Source: Nageia nagi
Taxonomy: Eukaryota > Pinophyta
Assembly (NCBI GenBank): GCA_050084985.1
Contig: JBITNC010000001.1
Span: 162,688,001 to 162,752,000 of the forward strand
DNA: 64,000 nucleotides
Direction: 5' to 3'
Shown piece by piece: positions 47,216-59,512 of this stretch. Both the position numbers and the translations under genes were made by a program. The notes beneath the pieces were generated by a model that saw only the letters and a program-made list of their open reading frames with translations, made no database searches and was not told the DNA's origin. Positions within the stretch are counted from its first letter, which is position 1. Every line of letters begins with the position of its first letter.

Positions 47216-48345
47216 TGTAAGCCTCAAAAGACCCTTCACAAATAAGAGGTTAGGACACCACTTACAACAAAACATCAAGGTCTAAAGAGCTTATTAAGTA
47301 TATCTTTGCTAGAGTTAATCTTGATGTTCAAATGATAATATTAAGGATGGAATATGGGTTGTTGTTAATGTTCTTGATCTTGATATGTCTATGAAGACCT
47401 ACAAAACAAATAATGTTAGAGGTAAGCCTCTAACTACAAGTCCATAAGACCTTGTAGCCAATCAAGTAGGGCAAGGCCAAACTCAAAAAGAAAGTAGGCT
47501 CCCTTGTCCACATTCAAATGGATGGAAAAAAGATAAGGAAATATGCCTTAATGCAAGATGATATGCTCTTTTCTTATTGCTAATGATAAATGATATTGAT
47601 AAATGCTAAATGATGTGACAAGAATGGTAAAAAATCATGATAAATGATAAATCAAGAATGATTTAAGCCTAAACCATGTAAAAACCCAACAAATAATCAA
47701 GATAATGATATAAAAGCAAAATGTATATGATTCACATAATGATAATGCTACTAAGATCAATAATGTATGCTCGCATATGCAAAAAGAGGTAATTACAATG
47801 GATCTTTACGATGCTTTGAGTCTAGAATGATATTAGCCTAAATGATGCCTAAATGTCACATAATGCATATGCAAGTAAATAAATCTATATTCTAATGGAG
47901 GATATAATTTTTCTTTAGCTCTCCAAAACCTACAAACCCTCACACAAGCAATATATATGCATATATGTTCATAATTCACAAGAAATATATCTCCAATCCA
48001 CCTTTGGTGGGGTGAGAAGACCTTGCCAATGCTAATCCATTGTTGATTTCTTGTAAAATCCTAACAAATGGTAATATGGGCTTAATGTTGCTTATTCATG
48101 TTCATATTTATTCTATAATTGCTCCACAAACTCAGGAAAAATGCATGAAAAATGACTAAGATCTACAAAATGATGTCCTAACTACCCTTTTATAAAATAA
48201 AAAGATCAAGATCATTTGGACTATTACACAGTCATCCAAATGATTACATAGTCATCTGAAAGGTTATGTAGTCATCTATATGGTTAGGTATTTTGATAAA
48301 TTTTAATGTTTAAAGGATCCAAAATGCATTTTTGGGGTGTTTATA
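47216..48345 (-). repeat. Gypsy-2 3' LTR
   Basis: 1130 bp, alignable to 53,813-54,952 throughout (for example CTAGAGTTAATCTTGAT, CAATCCACCTTTGGTGG, AAAATGCATTTTTGGGGT in both). Near its right end it holds short repeats of an ATTACATAGTCATCT motif. Confidence 0.9.
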
Positions 48346-48642
48346 GTTGCCCCCTTTTGAGTTGACCCTTGTAAGTATGCAAGGGTTAGTACAAAAGCTC
48401 ATGATAAATGTTAAAGTTTTGATTTAGGAACAATGTTTGGATGACAATGTTAAATGATATTTTGCTAACCAAGATGGCCGTTGGATGTATGTATGCAAAC
48501 CTATTCAATATTTAAAGATAAGTATTAAATGGTCTCAAACATATGATCAATCTAGGATGATCAAATTTATGAAAACATGTGAAAAATGTTTGACTTATAA
48601 CATGATATGCTTAATGATGTGACCATGATAAGGTTGACCATG

Positions 48643-48840
48643 CCCCATGTTTAATGGAAAGTAAAGGGAATGGTACTTTTTTCCCATGTTTAATGGAAAG
48701 CAAATGGATACTAAAATGATGCCTCTACCCCATGTTGAATGGAAAGTGAAGGGAATGCTACTTTTCTCCCATGTTTAATGGAAAGCAAAAGGAAGCAAAA
48801 GGGATACACCCAAATGCCATTCTTACCCCATGCTAAATGG
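48643..48840 (-). repeat. ~40-45-bp tandem repeats in the Gypsy-2 3' untranslated region
   Basis: CCCATGTTTAATGGAAAG-type units start near 48,643, 48,683, 48,728, 48,768 and 48,826, alternating between two versions so that a ~85-bp higher-order unit is visible. They lie between gag and the polypurine tract. Confidence 0.8.
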
Positions 48841-50093
48841 AAATTAAGGATAACAATGCCCATAATATGATCACAACATTAGAAAGATAACTTTGCCCCC
48901 CTAATAATGATAAGCAAAGGGATATGCTGAAGGATAATGCTATAAGACAAGGATACATTATACATTGCCACATGCTAGGATATGATGGGATTCTTGATAT
49001 ATTGAAATACCTCATCTCTCAAGTGATGGAAGACGGATGAATAAAGTGAAGTTAACAAACTATCATTGTTCATTGTTAAGTTTCCATTGATCATAAATAT
49101 GCTTATGCTTTTTGTCCATTTTATGTTAATTTTATATATATTAAGAAAATGACATGGCTATACACAATGGCTATGATACATAGATATGCTTACATACAAT
49201 GACAATGATAAGCTATGTATAATGACTATGTATAAGGATAACACACATAACTATATATAAGGATACATGTAAGGCAAGGCCACAACTAGACTATGTAAGG
49301 ACATATGCACACACATGGTTATGATTCAACAATGACAAGATAACAAGATCACACATGATCAAAACATGATGAGAGAATATTATTTCTCGTTGATGAAGAT
49401 GAAAGTGAGCAAAGAGATTTATCCATATCAATGTCATTATCATTTGTTCACAAGACCATTTTTCCCTCAAAAACCATGATAGTAAATAATTTATGATCAA
49501 TCCTAAAGGAAATATTTTGTGGCAAGCTGATATTTTGATTGAGACCCAAGTGGTTGCTTCATCATTGGGAATGAGTTCTATAGAAAATGATAATGATAAA
49601 GAGTCAAATAAACTTCAACAATACATGCCTATGATTAAAGAACAATAGAAAGGCATTTGATGAAACAAAATGGTTGGGATAATGATGAAGCACAAGGGTG
49701 CAAGATAAAAACACAAGCGACAAACATAAAGAAAGAAGTGACAAAAGATAATGGTCCACAACATGCAAGGAAAAATAAAAAGATACAATGGTATGATAAT
49801 ACAACAAAGATGCATGCCACACCATGATACCATACAAAGATAGTACTATCAAATGATGAAGACAAAAGAGCACTTGATAAGTCTAGGAGATGGGTGACTT
49901 TGTCCTACCCTGAAGTCTTCACTAGTGAAAATTGAAAAAGAGGAGTAGGATTTAGTATCAAATCCTATGATCTCAATATGATAATAGTCCAAAGTGTTGA
50001 AACCCATGAAGTGATAGTGATTGAATGCTAATATAAATAATAGCACTAAAGATAAGAAAAACATGAGAAAGATGGAGAAAGTCAAAGGATTGG

Positions 50094-52296
50094 TTAAACC
50101 AACATAGTCAAAAGATAACAGGGGCTCCACATTATGGTCACATGATTCATATCATTCTTAGGCAAAGGATTGTTGAAAATCACCAAATATTGATTAGGTG
50201 ATATGATTGGACTTCTTGTTAAGACTATCCCTTCATCAATAAGATCTTGGATTTCATGTTTCAATTGCATGCACCCACCTATGTCATGTCCTCTTTGCCT
50301 ATGATAGTCACAAAACTCATTCTCTTTATACCAAGATCTTTTTGATGCCATTCGATTTTCTCTAATTTTGGGAAATATTAAGATATTTGCTTCAAGCACC
50401 CTTTGTAAAATATCTAATAAAGGTTCATTTAGAGGGTGAAAATTCTCTTTTTCTTTTGTTGTAAAGGTGCTTTCTCATGGAGTTGACCTTGTTCTCTTAC
50501 TCTTGGTTGCGGTGGAGGTTGTGTTGCCATGATTGGTTGTATTTGATTGACATCATAAGATACTTGATTATTGTAGGGTTTTAGATATGTTTGATTGTTG
50601 TTGCCACTATCATTATGCTTTTAATCATTGTTGTTATTCTTCTTTCATAAGTTGATGTCACCTGATTGTATTTTAACCTCCTCTATAAGTTTTGATTGCG
50701 ATAATGCTTGTTTGAATGTTTTGCATTATCATATTTGTAATATTTGGGTAATATGTTTATTACAACTTCTTACAAATATTTTGATAAGATAATCTTGTGG
50801 TAAGGTATATGGTAAATTAGTCACAATGGCCCTCCGTCTTGCCACATAATTGTTGATTGATTCATCCTCAAATTGTGATATTTTGTTTAAGTTTATGATA
50901 TATGTTCTTTTCCTCATGTTAATTGTAAAATGGTTCAAGAATAAATTAGCTAATTATCCAAAAGAGTAAATGCTATGCTATGGTAAGTTGTTATACCAAT
51001 CTAGAGCTTAGCCTGCTAACATCATAGGAAACATTCATAACATAAGACTATCATCATTTGATATGATATAGCAACAATATTTAAATTATATCAAGTGTTT
51101 CATTGGATCATATTTTCCTTTAAAGTTTTCAATACATGGCATATCAAATCTATAAGGGAATTTTTTAATTGGAACTTATATGTTGATATGTTCATTGACA
51201 ATGTTGTTAGAGCTTATCTTGCTTGAAGTTTGATTAATGATCCTTTATTCCATGTTATTTAACCTCTTTAAAATATCATCATTTATTATTAAAGGTGGTT
51301 AACTTTTCATATCTTGCCTTTGATAATATGGATGTTGTTGATACATTGGTTATTCCTCATAATGCATTTGATACCTTGGTTGTTGGTATGTTGGTTGAGC
51401 CATGTGTTGGTTATATCTTTGAATTTGATCATGGTATGATGGAGCATGATGGGATATCCTTTGAGGATACACTTGATAGAATTTTCTATTCCTTTAGTTT
51501 TGTTGGTTTGGTTTATAGGAAGTATTATCTTGACTGACATAACCAACTTGACATGATTGATTTTGATTTGCATCCTCAAAGCCTTGAAACTAGATCAAAC
51601 CCATAACTCATGAGAAAGACTAGAATTAAACTTGATCAAAGGACTCAATGAATTTTCATAGTAATGATAAATATATGAGTTTTTATCAAGGTTTTGATGA
51701 TACTTAGGTCTAACTAGGGATTTACTTGATGCCACACATTACATTTTATCAGATAGACCTTCATTCGTATCAACATGAGGGGGAAGAGACACACCAAAAA
51801 GCAAGGGAGCCATAGACAAAGACAAAGAAAGTGGGGAATTGGGAGGCTCCACCCAACCCCCACCTTGTTGATATGAGAGTGAATGAAGAAGCTCATGACA
51901 CAAAGGATCATTAAGCTGAGAAGGTTGTGGCATGCTTTGATGTTGAATTCGATTAAGTTGAAATTGCTCAAAAAGCAATACCAATTGATACTAAATGGTG
52001 GGATCCCTAAGAAAACTCTCCCTAGTATCTAAGGTAATATTTCTAAACAAGTAATGATCAATGACCTCTAATGAATGGGATGTAATGGATGAGGTGGAAT
52101 GATGGGATGATGTACTAGGTGAAGATGGGGACCTAGATGGGGGTCCATTCTCATTCTTACTAACAAAGATATATTCTAAACCCTCAAAGGAATCTAGGAA
52201 GGGATTGGTGCTCATGGTAAAGGATACAATTATACAATAAGGAAAGTAAATGATAAAATAATGATAATATAATATCCCAATAGTGCCAAATAACAT
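50094..52296 (-). pseudogene. Gypsy-2 gag
   Basis: Decayed Retrotrans_gag protein on the minus strand. Candidate N-terminus at 52,211 (MSTNPFLDSFEGLEYIFVSK), a Ser-rich and Gln-rich lead, then the core around 50,729-51,150 (FKGKYDPMKHL, LMLRMFPMMLAG, ALDWYNNLP, FLNHFTINMRKRTYIINLNK, ESINNYVARRRAIV). A zinc knuckle of the Tat type follows at 50,094-50,399 (FCDYHRQRGHDIGGCMQLKH, EIQDLIDEG). The knuckle is complete. Stops interrupt the core. Gag would form the particle that carries element RNA. Confidence 0.82.
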
Positions 52297-53429
52297 AAAG
52301 TCTAATTTTCTTTTGTTATTTTCTTATTTAGTGTATGCAAAGTTAATTCACACTACCTATATGATAACCCTTTTCAAAAAGATAAAATCTATATGATCAA
52401 GATAGCAATAGTGATTAATTATTTAATGACTTCTTAATCAATTGAGACTTATCTTTTTAATGAGAATTAATTTTAGATGCAAGTGTAAATTCTTGACTCT
52501 TTCTTAGTTTCCCTAAAGATGGATCTAGTAAGTTAGGAATTTACTCAAGTACCTCCATTGACTGCTCGCCAATAGAAGGGGGATCCCACCTTGGTGATGA
52601 AATCCATGTATGGGTAGGTCATGGGAATTACTTCCACATGCACCAGTCACTCTCTAACCTTGTGATGAACTTTTAGTGCAAGAAAGAAAATATGATATGC
52701 AACACTATATGGCGATGCAATGCAATTAAACCTTTCGAATGCTTGCCTTTCAAAACAAAATCCAAATCACTCCCAACCAAAGGATGCTAAAAAAATAAGG
52801 TATGCATTTTGCTTTTTAAAATAAAATATAATGCAAGAGATAGCAATGTCCTTTAATGCATAAAATAATTAGCAAATAATACCCCAAAATTGAAAGAAAT
52901 CCATTTTTAAGATATTGATTTTAAACACCAAAAATGATTTTCAATGTGTGATGCACCACTCCCCCCAAGAATGCAATGCAATTTCACTACAAGAAAGGGA
53001 AAATCCTATATGAACCAAGCAATCAAATAGTATTGACTAGATGTTGAAAGTGATTCAAAAATTAACCTATTCTAAAGCTTTCCTTCCCACTCTGAAATTG
53101 ATGGCTAAAATGATGATTAGAAGGCTCTACCACATAATTGTTTACTATAGGGACAACTATAGGAATAGTGTCAATCATCTGAGCAATCAAAAGTTGTTCA
53201 AATTATAACAATACACTTAGAGATACAAACATTTAAAGCTGAATAAAAATTAACTACAACAAAACCTTGTGAAAAAGTTAAAAGATGCATTGAGTGACAA
53301 GAACACCCAAATTTTTATAAACAAACCTAACAATAGACTACTATCAACTAAGTACAGATACTAATATATGATATGATACTAAATAAAATAACTAATATGC
53401 TTAAATATTTGTGAGAGTAAGGATCATCC

Positions 53430-53600
53430 TTCTAAAGGATGATTACATAGTCATCTAGATGGTTATGAAGTCTTCCACTTGCAGGACTATTCCCAATCAT
53501 CTCTCTATAAGACTATTACATAGTTGTTCATTTGAAGGATGATTACATAGTTGTCCATCTAAAGGATGATTATGCAATTATCTATATAAAGGAATATTAT
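53430..53600 (-). repeat. Minisatellite of a GGATGATTACATAGTCATCT-type unit
   Basis: About five degenerate copies in the Gypsy-2 leader. Fewer copies of the same motif occur inside both LTRs (48,220-48,290 and 54,820-54,890). Confidence 0.7.
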
Positions 53601-53812
53601 CTTTTGATAAGCCCTTGAAAATTTTACATAAAGTTCTATACATTCCCAACAATCCTTCCTACAAAATAGAGCCAAAAATGAGACACCAAAGTTCACCAAA
53701 TAGCAAGAAATGTCCAAGTAAAATAATCCAAAATAACCAAGTTAAAGAGATAGAAATCCACTTTTGTTTTTGAAGACAAAGGACCAATAGGGTCCCACTA
53801 TGATCAACATTT

Positions 53813-54952
53813 TTTAAACCTCAAAAGAACCTTCACAAACAAGAGGTTAGAGCATCACTTACAACAAAACCTCAAGGTTTAAAGAGCTTATTAAGTAGAT
53901 CTTTGCTAGAGTTAATCTTGATTTCCAAATGATCATGTTAAGGATGAGAGATGGCTTGTTCTTGATGTTCTTGATCTTGACATTTCTATGGAGACCTATA
54001 GAAAAACTATGTTAGAGGGAAGAATCTAATTAAAATTCCTTAATACCTTGTAGCCAATCACGTAATGCAAGCCCAAACTCAAAAAGAAAGTAGGCTTGCT
54101 TTTCCACATTCAAATGGATGGTAAAAAAGATAAGGAAATATGTCTAAATGCAAGATCATATGCTCTTTTCCTATTGCTAATCATAAATGATATTGAAAAA
54201 TGCTAAATGATGTGACAAGAATGGTAAAAAATGATAAATCAAGGATGATTTAAGCCTAAAGCATGGAAACACCTAACAAATAATCAATATAATGATATAA
54301 ACACAAAATCTATTTTATAATCAATATCTAATATGATTTACACAATGTTAATGCTACAAAGATCAAGAATGTATGCTCACATATATAAAAAGAGGTAATT
54401 ACAATGGATCTTTATAATGCTTTGAATCTAGAATGATATTAGCATAAAGTATGCCTAAATGTCACACAATGCATATGTAAGTAAGCAAATCTATGTTTTA
54501 ATGGAGGATACAAGTGTTCTTTAGCTCTCCAAAACATCCAAAACCCTCACACAAGAAATATATATGCATATATGTTCATAATTCACAAGAAAGATACCTC
54601 CAATCCACCTTTGGTGGAGTGAGAAGACCTTACCAATGCTAATCCATGGTGGATTTCTTGCAAAATCCTAACAAATGGTGATATGGCTTAATGTTGCTTA
54701 TTCATGTTCATCTATGGTCTATAATTGCTCTACAAAATTAAGAAAAATCCATGAAAAATGACTAAGATCTATAAAATGATGTCCTAATTTCCCTTTTATA
54801 AAAAAAAGATAGTCAAGATCATTTGTATAGTTGTGCAGTAGTCTAAATGATTACAAAATCGTCTACAAGGTTAAGTAGTCATCTGGATGGTTAGTTATTT
54901 TGACAATTTTTAATGTTTTAAGGATCTAAAATGCATTTTTGGGGTATTTATA
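53813..54952 (-). repeat. Gypsy-2 5' LTR
   Basis: 1140 bp, pairing with 47,216-48,345, followed outside by CCATT. Confidence 0.9.
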
Positions 54953-54959
54953 CCATTAT

Positions 54960-57105
54960 CTTATCCTTATCATAATGAGGACCTCTCAATGGCTTTGGTT
55001 GATCATCTAATTTTGTCTCTAGGAAAGCTACCCTTTTTATCAATTAGGTCATAAATCTTATTGAGAATGTCACATAATACTTTGTTCCATGCCCTCATTG
55101 TTGGTTATACTTGCAGAACTCATATGATTTTCACTCCTTTAGTACTCTTATTACAAAGGATAGTTTAGTTTTAGGCTTTGGTGGTGGAACCAATAATATT
55201 TATTTGATCAAAGATCTTATTACTTCATGAATATCATCATAAATAGGTATGAATTTCCATCTATGAAATTTTTGATATTTTATATAGATTGATATCTCTT
55301 CTTTGTAAAATTTTTAAACATTAGTTGATACTACCATAGGTTGTTGTGCATGTTCCAATTTGGCCATTATTTGTGCTTCTTGGAACTGTTCCTTTTTATT
55401 TTGATGTTGAGACTATGAGGGTAACTTATCCCTTTTTGCTTTGATTCAAGCCACTTCCAATGTCTATATTTGATATTTAATTATTCCTTTTCCAAAAATA
55501 CCTATAGGAATGCATAAAGTGGTAAATTTTTGATAATCAAAATATTTTGCTACATACTTTCATTGAAATGCCTCCAAGAAACCAATTATCTTCATGTCAT
55601 CATTTATACAAATCTAATTAGCATTTTTAGTACAAAATCTAATAAACTTTTTGATAAATTATCCTTCTCTTTGTCTTAGTTTTAACAAATTACTAAATCT
55701 AAACTTCTTTACAATACAAAGTTAAAATGATCACAAAATATAATTTTAAGTTGTACAAAACTAATAATGCTAGCATGTGGCAATTTGTTGAACAATTCTG
55801 ATGCTTCTCCTTTTAGATATAAAGGTAATAACTTGACATACAATTCCTCATCTAAGGTATTTAGAGATACCTCATCAAAAAAATGCATACGTAAAGATAA
55901 GAATTGATAATACCGTTAAACTTTTTGAATTTCAACTCTTTGCTAAAGAGCAATATCATATTTTTGATTTGCATGCACAAGGGATTGTTGTCTTCATTTT
56001 GTGGGGTAGCTAATCCTTGACACTTAGCTATTGTCATTACTTGTTGCTATAGTCCATCAATTCTATACTAAGTTATTATTAGTACTACATTCTCTAAGGG
56101 TGGCAATGGTATGACAACTGAAATGTCTTCTCTTGCATGTTCCATTGGTTGTTTGGAATATTGACATTTTTCAAAGTTTGCTAGCTATTATCTAGGTTTG
56201 AAGACTTTGAAAGCTCTTATTTTATCATCCCTATCAAGGATGATGTTATGTAATGTGAATGAGACAAATCATTCTCTATCAGTATGAAACATCAATATCA
56301 TGTTCTTCATATTACATTTTAGGATTTTCATACATTTGATATAATTTTTTTCTTGATTTCATCTAGGGATTTGTTACATAGTCTAAGCAAGAAGTCCATT
56401 TGTTTCTTTTTTCTAATATTTTCACTCATTTGTGTAAGTACATTAAATTGGTTACTTATTCTTCATCTAAAATGATCCTAATTTAATTATATAATCATTT
56501 TGCACTTTGTGAAGTAACCATTTGTAATATTTTACTTTTTTAGGGATACTCTTATTTACTAAAGCCTGATCATCAAATGAAGGAAAAAATTTTATTACGA
56601 TCTTGTTATCTTCCTTTAACCAATCTAGAAATTGTGTATCAACCTTCACTAGAAGTGTATTGATTTCCTCATAATTTACAAGATCATCTTGCTCACATTC
56701 ATCTTAAAAATTTGGAACATGTTCATCATCATCAAAATCTAGATCATGTTCATCATGTTTATTTTGTTCAACTTATATGATTGGACTATTTTCATCATCA
56801 TATTAAACTATGTTATCAACCTAAGCTTCTTGATGAAGCCAATCCTACAATGTAGTAGGTTGAGCAAGTTTTTCGTTGATGTTGTTGATTAAATCGATTA
56901 TCTCTTTTTGATTTTCCTGAGCTACATATGTTATGGAAATCACTAGAGTCACTAGAATTGTTAACTCTATTTGAGGCTTAGCACCAATACTAAGGTTAGC
57001 ACTTGCACTTATGTGAGCATTTGCACTAGCTTCTGGAAGGATAAATGGATGGACATTTGACATGGGAGAAGACCTATTCATAAAGAATCCCAAATTCATA
57101 TTTCA
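54960..57105 (-). pseudogene. Gypsy-1 gag remnant
   Basis: Minus-strand remnants with many stops. N-terminal part at 56,467-57,099 (MNLGFFMNRSSPMSNVHPFI, then an acidic stretch, then DWLKEDNKIVIKFFPSFDDQ). Retrotrans_gag-like core near 55,600-55,900 (LDEELYVKLLPLYLKGEASE, LFNKLPHASIISFVQLK, FRFSNLLKLRQREG). A decayed knuckle near 55,060-55,120 (YEFCKYNQQ stop GHGTKYY). Gypsy-2 inserted just after the knuckle. Confidence 0.65.
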
Positions 57106-57708
57106 AGGCATAAGATTCATGTCATTGGGAGGAATGTTCTCCTTATATATATTACAATGCCATAGCTTGCAATATTTTTACCACTTTTCCATCTTTAATT
57201 GCATAAGACTTTTTCTCAATTGGTAATCCATTGAGAAATTAATGAATCTATATTTATTCTACTTGCAACTCATAATCTTCTTGAATATCTCATCATCACT
57301 CAATTAGATAATGATCTCCTTTTCCATTGTAATAGGAATTTTTTGATTTAGTAGAGGAGTTTGATATCCTATATTATCTGAATTGATCCTCTAATTTACT
57401 ACCTTAGCTGAAATATTAAAGCTATCTGTAAAGCTCTCTTGATCTAAAGCACTATGAGTAGCATCTTTTGTTTTCTTCCCCTGTACATTAGTAGATGGTT
57501 GTTTGGTGTGAATTCTTTCACTTCAACTTTGAACCACTTTAGGTCTATTGGTTCTTCTTCTCTTTGGAGTTTTCTTGGCTACAGGCTTAGTATTAAGATG
57601 TGCATTTTCATTGCTTGTAACAAAAAAACCTTAAGAATATAGTGGGTAAATAGAACCCTTAATAGGTTTGAAATTGAAGTAGAATTGTACATTTGAAGGA
57701 AACTTTTA

Positions 57709-57870
57709 TTCTAACCCTAATTAAGAGAAAGAAAAAACCATAAACGGGTGGGTGCCAATATCTTGATATTGTTCTAACTAGAAAAGAGATGAGTTAGTTC
57801 GAGAGCACTTTATATTCTAACCCTAATTCAGAGTAAAAAACATTTGCAAAGAAAAGTGGGCACCAATATG
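57709..57870 (-). repeat. Tandem duplication of the Gypsy-1 primer-site region
   Basis: TTCTAACCCTAATT plus about 45 following bases occurs at about 57,709 and 57,814 (~105 bp apart). Each copy ends in a primer-site-like string: TATTGGCACCCACC (57,747-57,760, minus) and TATTGGTGCCCAC (57,856-57,868, minus). The second abuts the LTR. Confidence 0.7.
57856..57866 (-). other. Gypsy-1 primer-binding site
   Basis: TTGGTGCCCAC on the minus strand, two bases inside the 5' LTR end. Plant Gypsy elements commonly have TGGCGCC-type sites. A CpG to TpG change would explain this version. Confidence 0.6.
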
Positions 57871-58680
57871 TATATATGTGTTTTGATATTACCTAGGGTT
57901 TTACTCTAAATGAACTAAAAATACATAAAAATTTATTATATGATTTATGTAAGCTAATTAAGTCAAATAAACATACATGAATAAAGGAATTCAATAGTGC
58001 AGTATTAGGATAACAAAATTACATTAATATCAAGATGTAAAATAAAGCTACATGCACTAAAGAGAAAGAAATCAAGTGAAATATAAATACCATAGTGTCC
58101 TTACCTATGTTGCTATTGATGATATAATGAACAAACTTATCAAATATTAGTCACTTTGTTGTGTGAACCACAAGACCAATTGTAGAAGAAACACTATTGT
58201 AGGCATGGATCTTTGAGACCTCAATGTGAGAACAAATGTCATGTAGGCATAGACGTTCCTGAGGAATGAGTTTCACTAATAAGGATTGATGACAACAAAT
58301 ATGATAATAAGTCAAATCAAGCATATGATCATGGAAGTGGATAATAGATATTTGCTCAAGTGATAATAAGATTCCAATCTTAATAAGCGATATTAAGAAA
58401 TACCCAAGTGTAAGGTACCAACTATCAAGATGTAATCTTGATATGCCTTCCTCAGGTTAGAGATACTTACATTTATATCAGGTGTGATTCACCATTTGAC
58501 ACCTTGAATATTTGTTAAATTTATCCTGATGTACCTAACATAAAACATAAGAATGAAAACTAAGAAATATGTGTTAATAAGATAAAATATGACTAAAATA
58601 TGATTGAATGTGATTAATTATGTGCATTAAGTTGCACCTAAGTGGGACAATTTTAAGGGGACCACTTTTAGATGTTAAAA
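57869..58680 (-). repeat. Gypsy-1 5' LTR
   Basis: 812 bp, pairing with 33,551-34,337. Its outer end has decayed from TCAACA to TTAAAA. Confidence 0.86.
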
Positions 58681-59000
58681 GAAAGCTTCAAGCATCACCA
58701 CATTATCTAGTATTTACGACTCCTCTTATCCTCTATTCCTCCATTTCTCCACATATGGTTGGGAGCTACCAATGTACTTGAATTTTTATTCATTACTTGT
58801 ATCCTTTCTTGAAAGTTATGGTCTTGATCGTATTCCCATGCACCAAAGAGTTTTTTTAGCTTAATATTGATTAGTTCCTCTTCAAAGCAACATGCATCCC
58901 CTTGTTCTTGATGATAATATCTTAGTATAAAATGGGTAGCCTATATAATGAAGCCTTCTTTTCTTTAGTACTCCATTTAGAATTAACTTAGTCTAAATAC
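58681..59000 (-). pseudogene. Outer piece of the decayed unknown coding region
   Basis: Minus-strand reading shows SLVHGNTIKTITFKKGYK, VHW stop LPTICGEMEE and RIRGVVNTR with stops. It would be the upstream part of the remnant at 31.5-33.5 kb if Gypsy-1 is removed. Copia-4 cuts it off at 59,001. Family unknown. Confidence 0.35.
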
Positions 59001-59499
59001 TATTGGAATGTATAATGCATTATTGTAAGGTTTTAAAATGTTTCTCTTTGTAAATTCACTAATATTTAATGGTATTACTATATAACTTAAGAATTTAAGT
59101 GAATATGATAATGTAACTTATCCTACACTCCATCTTATGAGCATGTCCCTTAGGGAAAAAGGAGTAGCATGTCATGCCTTTGTAGAATAGTTCAAAAGGT
59201 GATCCAAAGAGGAATTTTGGCCTATAAATAGGTCTCCTCTTTGTGATCACTCACCAATTTGTGAAGCAAAGTTATGCTCTAGGATTGTTTTTACAAGATG
59301 AAGTTAAAAGTATTGTAAGATAGTTATCTTTATGAATGAAATAAGATCTTGTTAGTGGATGTACTCTTAGTTGGAGGAACCATTTTATATCTTGAGTCAC
59401 TTTGTGAGATTGCTTTATGTTTTAGTATATTGTTGAATGAGTGAGCTTTCAAGAAATATTAGTAGTTAGGATTGTTTTCTTTAAGGTTCAATCCCTTCA
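59001..59499 (+). repeat. Copia-4 5' LTR
   Basis: About 499 bp, begins TATTGGAATGTATAATGC (Copia-1: TGTTGGAATG...). Shares with the Copia-1 LTR AATATGATAATGTAACTTATC, CCTATAAATAG and GTTAGTGGATGTA, in order. Ends ..CCCTTCA. Confidence 0.85.
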
Positions 59500-59512
59500 T
59501 TTGATATCAAAA
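59500..59512 (+). other. Copia-4 primer-binding site, degraded
   Basis: TTTGATATCAAAA at the position where Copia-1 has TTTGGTATCAGAGC. Confidence 0.7.

Larger units (their letters stand above)
47216..54952 (-). mobile_element. Gag-only Ty3/Gypsy element (Gypsy-2)
   Basis: 7.7 kb on the minus strand with ~1.13-kb LTRs (47,216-48,345 and 53,813-54,952) and a 5-bp target duplication CCATT (47,211-47,215 and 54,953-54,957). Internally only gag is recognisable (50,094-52,296). From the end of gag to the 3' LTR there are 1.75 kb without protease, RT or integrase. That is the layout of gag-only non-autonomous elements (TR-GAG type), which rely on a partner for pol. It is inserted in the gag region of Gypsy-1. 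Polypurine tract AAAAGGGGGCAAC at 48,346-48,358. I could not identify a clear primer site. Confidence 0.85.
33551..58680 (-). mobile_element. Large Ty3/Gypsy LTR element with nested insertions (Gypsy-1)
   Basis: Minus-strand element. 5' LTR 57,869-58,680, primer site 57,856-57,866, gag about 54,960-57,105, antisense mobile-domain relic 36,380-37,250, 3'-region repeats, polypurine tract 34,341-34,348 and 3' LTR 33,551-34,337. The flanks are GAGAG (33,546-33,550) and GAAAG (58,681-58,685), a target duplication with one difference. LTR ends are TGTTGA and TCAACA in the left copy. Removing the nested Copia-3 and Gypsy-2 leaves about 12 kb. I found no protease, integrase or RT belonging to this element, so it was non-autonomous or lost pol. 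Layout fits the Tat lineage. Confidence 0.78.

Noticed and set aside
49604-49873. Three overlapping minus-strand hydrophobic ORFs as a membrane protein
   Set aside because: All three frames are open in the same low-complexity stretch of the Gypsy-2 3' region, a sign of base composition and not of coding.
52555-52580. TATTGGCGAGCAGTC (minus) as the Gypsy-2 primer-binding site
   Set aside because: It resembles a tRNA-primed site but lies about 1.2 kb from the 5' LTR border at 53,813, so it cannot serve that LTR.
52985-53002. CACTACAAGAAAGGG as a CACTA transposon end (a similar string at 27,534)
   Set aside because: No partner end with a matching target duplication found nearby. Single strings like this occur by chance and in relics.
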